A stretch of 34,552 nucleotides of DNA. Source: Clostridiales bacterium. Lineage in GTDB: Bacteria > Bacillota > Clostridia > Christensenellales > Borkfalkiaceae. The DNA is taken from assembly GCA_015055735.1 (NCBI GenBank), contig SVHP01000016.1, forward strand, positions 1-34,552, written 5' to 3'. Made by a program: the position numbers and the translations under genes. Shown piece after piece: positions 32,387 to 34,552 of the stretch (within the stretch, counting starts at the first letter, position 1; each line of letters begins with the position of its first letter). Under the pieces are notes generated by a model. The model searched no databases, had not been told where the DNA came from, and saw only the letters and a program-made list of their open reading frames with translations.

Positions 32387-32893
32387 ATGTTATCATGGGG
32401 TAAGGTTTTGAAATTGAAAAATTATTCACAAATTAAACAAAATAAACCTTTTGAAATTAACGATATATTTATATATTTATTCGTTATCGTTAGTCTTTTC
32501 GTTTTGTTTTTATCCTTGGTTATCTTACCTCAAAAAAAGAAAACCAACGGCTTTGCCATCTATAAAGGTCAAGAAATAGTTTTTACCTATTATAACGACA
32601 AAAACGACCTCATTATCAATGATAAATATTCAAATTTAGTAAATATTGAACAACTTAAAGATGGCATAACTATTAAAGTTTTTACTAGTGAAACCTTTGA
32701 AAACTTTAATTTTATCTTTATAAACACAGCCGACAATTATGCAAAAATGCATGATTCAACTTGTTCTCAATCTAAAGATTGCGTCCATTCCCCTTCTATT
32801 ACAAGTTCTGGAATGATATATTGCGCCCCACACGATTTAAAAATCGTGCCGTTAGGTCAAAATAATATTCCACCTTGGACAGGAGGTGCGTAA
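32387..32893 (+). CDS. NusG domain II-containing membrane protein
   Basis: Up to 168 aa: a short cytoplasmic N-terminus, one membrane helix (IFIYLFVIVSLFVLFLSLVIL) and an extracytoplasmic beta-rich domain ending in the CSQSKDCVHSPSI...MIYCAPHDLKI pattern typical of standalone NusG_II proteins. In clostridia such proteins commonly precede a Gx-type protein and Rnf genes, as here. The start is uncertain: the ATG at 32387 would be within the expected transcription start region, and in-frame TTG codons at 32408 or 32414 (after GGGGTAAGG) are alternatives. Function in the cluster is unknown; a role in redox cofactor or flavin handling of Rnf is speculation. Confidence 0.85.
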   Translation: MLSWGKVLKLKNYSQIKQNKPFEINDIFIYLFVIVSLFVLFLSLVILPQKKKTNGFAIYKGQEIVFTYYNDKNDLIINDKYSNLVNIEQLKDGITIKVFTSETFENFNFIFINTADNYAKMHDSTCSQSKDCVHSPSITSSGMIYCAPHDLKIVPLGQNNIPPWTGGA

Positions 32894-32896
32894 ATT

Positions 32897-33412
32897 ATGA
32901 AATCTAGAACTTACAAGATAACGCTTTCTGCAATTTTAACCAGCCTTTCGATAATAGCTTTTACTATCGAGAACTTGTTCCCACCCGTTTTTCTTGCAGG
33001 CGCAAGAATTGGAGTATCTAATATATTTATATTGTTATCAACTATTCTTTTAGGCATTTCTTACGGATACTCTTCGTTAATCCTTAAAATACTCGTCGGC
33101 AGTTTATTTTCGGGGAATATAATGGGTATTATGTACTCACTCCCTGCAGGGCTTATTTCTTTATCGGTTGAAATTGTCGTAATCTTTTTCATCAAGAAAA
33201 CTAGCGTAATTTCAGCAAGTATCATTGGAGCTGTTCTAAACTCGACAGTGCAAAACCTTGTTTTTTGCCTAGTCACTGATACGACTAACTACCTAATATA
33301 TTTACCCTACTTAGCGCTTATAAGCGTTATTTCAGGGCTTATAGTTGGCTTTACTGTGTATTTACTCGTTAAATACATTCCTAATAAATATTTCATGCAA
33401 AAAGAATATTAG
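32897..33412 (+). CDS. Gx transporter family / heptaprenyl diphosphate synthase component I-like membrane protein
   Basis: 171 aa with about five membrane helices, resembling the small ECF-S-like Gx family often labelled HepS component I (LAGARIGVSNIFILLS, SYGYSSLILKILVGSLFSGNIMGIMYSLPAG). It begins 3 nt after the NusG-II gene, with AGGAGG inside that gene's end. The role is not established: substrate binding for an ECF transporter (flavin precursor or isoprenoid related) is possible. The HepS1 name comes from databases and should not be taken as activity. Confidence 0.85.
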   Translation: MKSRTYKITLSAILTSLSIIAFTIENLFPPVFLAGARIGVSNIFILLSTILLGISYGYSSLILKILVGSLFSGNIMGIMYSLPAGLISLSVEIVVIFFIKKTSVISASIIGAVLNSTVQNLVFCLVTDTTNYLIYLPYLALISVISGLIVGFTVYLLVKYIPNKYFMQKEY

Positions 33413-33435
33413 TATATTCTTAAAGGAAGGTAAAT

Positions 33436-34552
33436 TTGAAACTCAAAAAAGGAAAAAGATACCCTTACGGCATACTCGTAAACGGTATGAAAGAATTATG
33501 TTCTGAACGTGCTATTGAAAACATGCCTGCACCAAGTAAGGTTTATTTAAGCACTTCACAACACATAGGCGCTCCTGCCACCCCTATCGTAAACGTTGGC
33601 GATCGAGTTAAAAAAGGACAACTTATCGCTACTGCTAACGGCCCAGTTAGTGCAAACGTTTACTCTTCAGTTTGTGGTTCGGTAGTCGGCATAGAAGATA
33701 TTGTTAACGGGCTTGGTCAAAAACAAACGCATATCATCATTGAAAACAACGGCGAAAACGATCAAGTTTTCTTTGATAAAATGCAAGATCTTTCCCCTTC
33801 TTCTATCATTGAAAGAATACGCCTTGCAGGTATAGTTGGGCTTGGTGGCGCAGGCTTTCCAACAGCTGTAAAACTCACCCCTAAATCTCAGTTAGACGTA
33901 CTCATTATTAACGGCGCTGAATGTGAACCATATCTAAACTGCGATTATAGGCTTATGCTTGAAAGAAGCGACGATATCTATAAAGGTATTAAACTCGTGG
34001 CTAAAGCGCTTAATATTACCGATATTAAAATCGGTATTGAAGAAAATAAGCCACTCGCTATCAATACCTTTCAAAAATACGACGATATAGAAGTTATCGT
34101 TCTTAAAAAGCAGTACCCTATGGGTAGCGAAAAACACTTGATATATTGCACTACGGGTAGAAAAGTTCCCGTCGGTAAAATGCCGTTCGACGTAGGCGTT
34201 TGCGTTCAAAACATTAAGACAGTTCTCGCTTGCTACGAAGCCGTTGAACTCAATATTCCACTTACCGAAAACGTTATGACTGTTAGCGGAAAAGGAATAA
34301 ATACAAGCAAAAATTTAAAAGTTGCACTCGGCACTCCTTTTGAAGACATTATAGAATATTGTGGTGGACTTAAAGAAGGGGTTGTTAAACTTGTTGCAGG
34401 TGGTCCTATGATGGGCAAAGCCTTAATTAGCACAAATCATTTTTCAAGAAAAACCGATTCGGGACTTCTTGCGCTTTTAGAAAAGGAAACTAATATTCAA
34501 GAGCCTTCAAACTGCATTAACTGCGCAAGATGCGCTAAAAACTGTCCTATGC
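33436..34552 (+). CDS. rnfC: Electron transport complex subunit RnfC, 3'-truncated by window
   Basis: Missing from the ORF track because no stop falls inside the window. It starts with TTG at 33436, preceded by AAAGGAAGG at 5 nt, and runs open for 372 codons. An N-terminal barrel-sandwich segment (VGDRVKKGQLIATANGPVSANVYSSVCGSVVGIE) is followed by the nucleotide-binding GIVGLGGAGFPTAVKL, INGAECEPYLNCDYRLML, and at the window edge the first 4Fe-4S motif CINCARCAKNCP. RnfC is the peripheral iron-sulfur subunit of the ferredoxin:NAD+ oxidoreductase that couples electron flow to ion pumping. The rest of the rnf operon is expected downstream. Confidence 0.95.
   Translation, partial: MKLKKGKRYPYGILVNGMKELCSERAIENMPAPSKVYLSTSQHIGAPATPIVNVGDRVKKGQLIATANGPVSANVYSSVCGSVVGIEDIVNGLGQKQTHIIIENNGENDQVFFDKMQDLSPSSIIERIRLAGIVGLGGAGFPTAVKLTPKSQLDVLIINGAECEPYLNCDYRLMLERSDDIYKGIKLVAKALNITDIKIGIEENKPLAINTFQKYDDIEVIVLKKQYPMGSEKHLIYCTTGRKVPVGKMPFDVGVCVQNIKTVLACYEAVELNIPLTENVMTVSGKGINTSKNLKVALGTPFEDIIEYCGGLKEGVVKLVAGGPMMGKALISTNHFSRKTDSGLLALLEKETNIQEPSNCINCARCAKNCPM

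Noticed and set aside
33934-34433. Minus-strand ORFs 33934-34209 and 34233-34433
   Set aside because: They are antisense to rnfC, whose plus-strand reading has clear Rnf motifs.
1-34552. Phage, transposon or restriction/defence system
   Set aside because: No integrase, transposase, capsid, methylase-nuclease pair or toxin-antitoxin motif was found on either strand.

Overview
The window is AT-rich bacterial chromosome. Low GC, strong AAGGAG-type ribosome sites, consensus TTGACA-17-TATAAT promoters, PdaB-type deacetylase, PerR, reverse rubrerythrin and the start of an Rnf cluster together suggest an anaerobic Firmicute, most likely an uncultured gut clostridium. The species cannot be named from the sequence. 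No mobile element, CRISPR array or rRNA was seen.

Layout. 1-1086: 3' part of an MFS transporter. 1152-9024 (minus): complete arginine operon, transcribed argG-argH-argC-argJ-argB-argD-argF from a perfect promoter. ArgJ makes the acetyl cycle self-sustaining, so no argA is needed. 9310-13810 (minus): a four-gene carbon cluster of PHP phosphoesterase, SrlD-like dehydrogenase, a tandem class II aldolase with a degenerate second half, and a second, intact class II aldolase. 14068-14386 (minus): a compact transcription unit absent from the ORF track, with a perfect promoter, a structured leader, a 31-codon ORF with a very strong ribosome site, and a terminator. 14529-17187 (minus): NlpC/P60 lipoprotein, S24/S26 peptidase and proA. 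17389-18309: tRNA-Leu(GAG), a hairpin-rich element ending in a copy of the tRNA 3' end, and a lytic transglycosylase. 18448-22628: two related membrane-anchored surface proteins flanking an unknown gene that has a LexA-like box upstream. 22698-24192 (minus): a tandem-OB SSB-like protein and a PdaB-like deacetylase. 24430-26226: a cysteine-repeat/BspA surface protein with recent tandem duplication. 26305-27511 (minus): perR, reverse rubrerythrin and a BFD-like ferredoxin, with a Per box on the promoter. 27659-30854 (minus): nadE and a THUMP methyltransferase. 31029-32267: a membrane protein built from three copies of a four-helix module. 32387-end: NusG-II protein, Gx/HepS1-like membrane protein, and rnfC, cut by the window edge.

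The most notable observations are these. (1) Four genes have no Shine-Dalgarno and a promoter whose -10 box ends 7-8 nt before the ATG, the geometry of leaderless mRNAs. (2) The small-ORF transcription unit at 14.1-14.4 kb. (3) The two-aldolase/SDR/PHP cluster, which has no kinase, isomerase or transporter beside it. (4) The tRNA-tail structured element. (5) The LexA-box-associated unknown gene. All functional statements come from reading motifs by eye; no database search was run.
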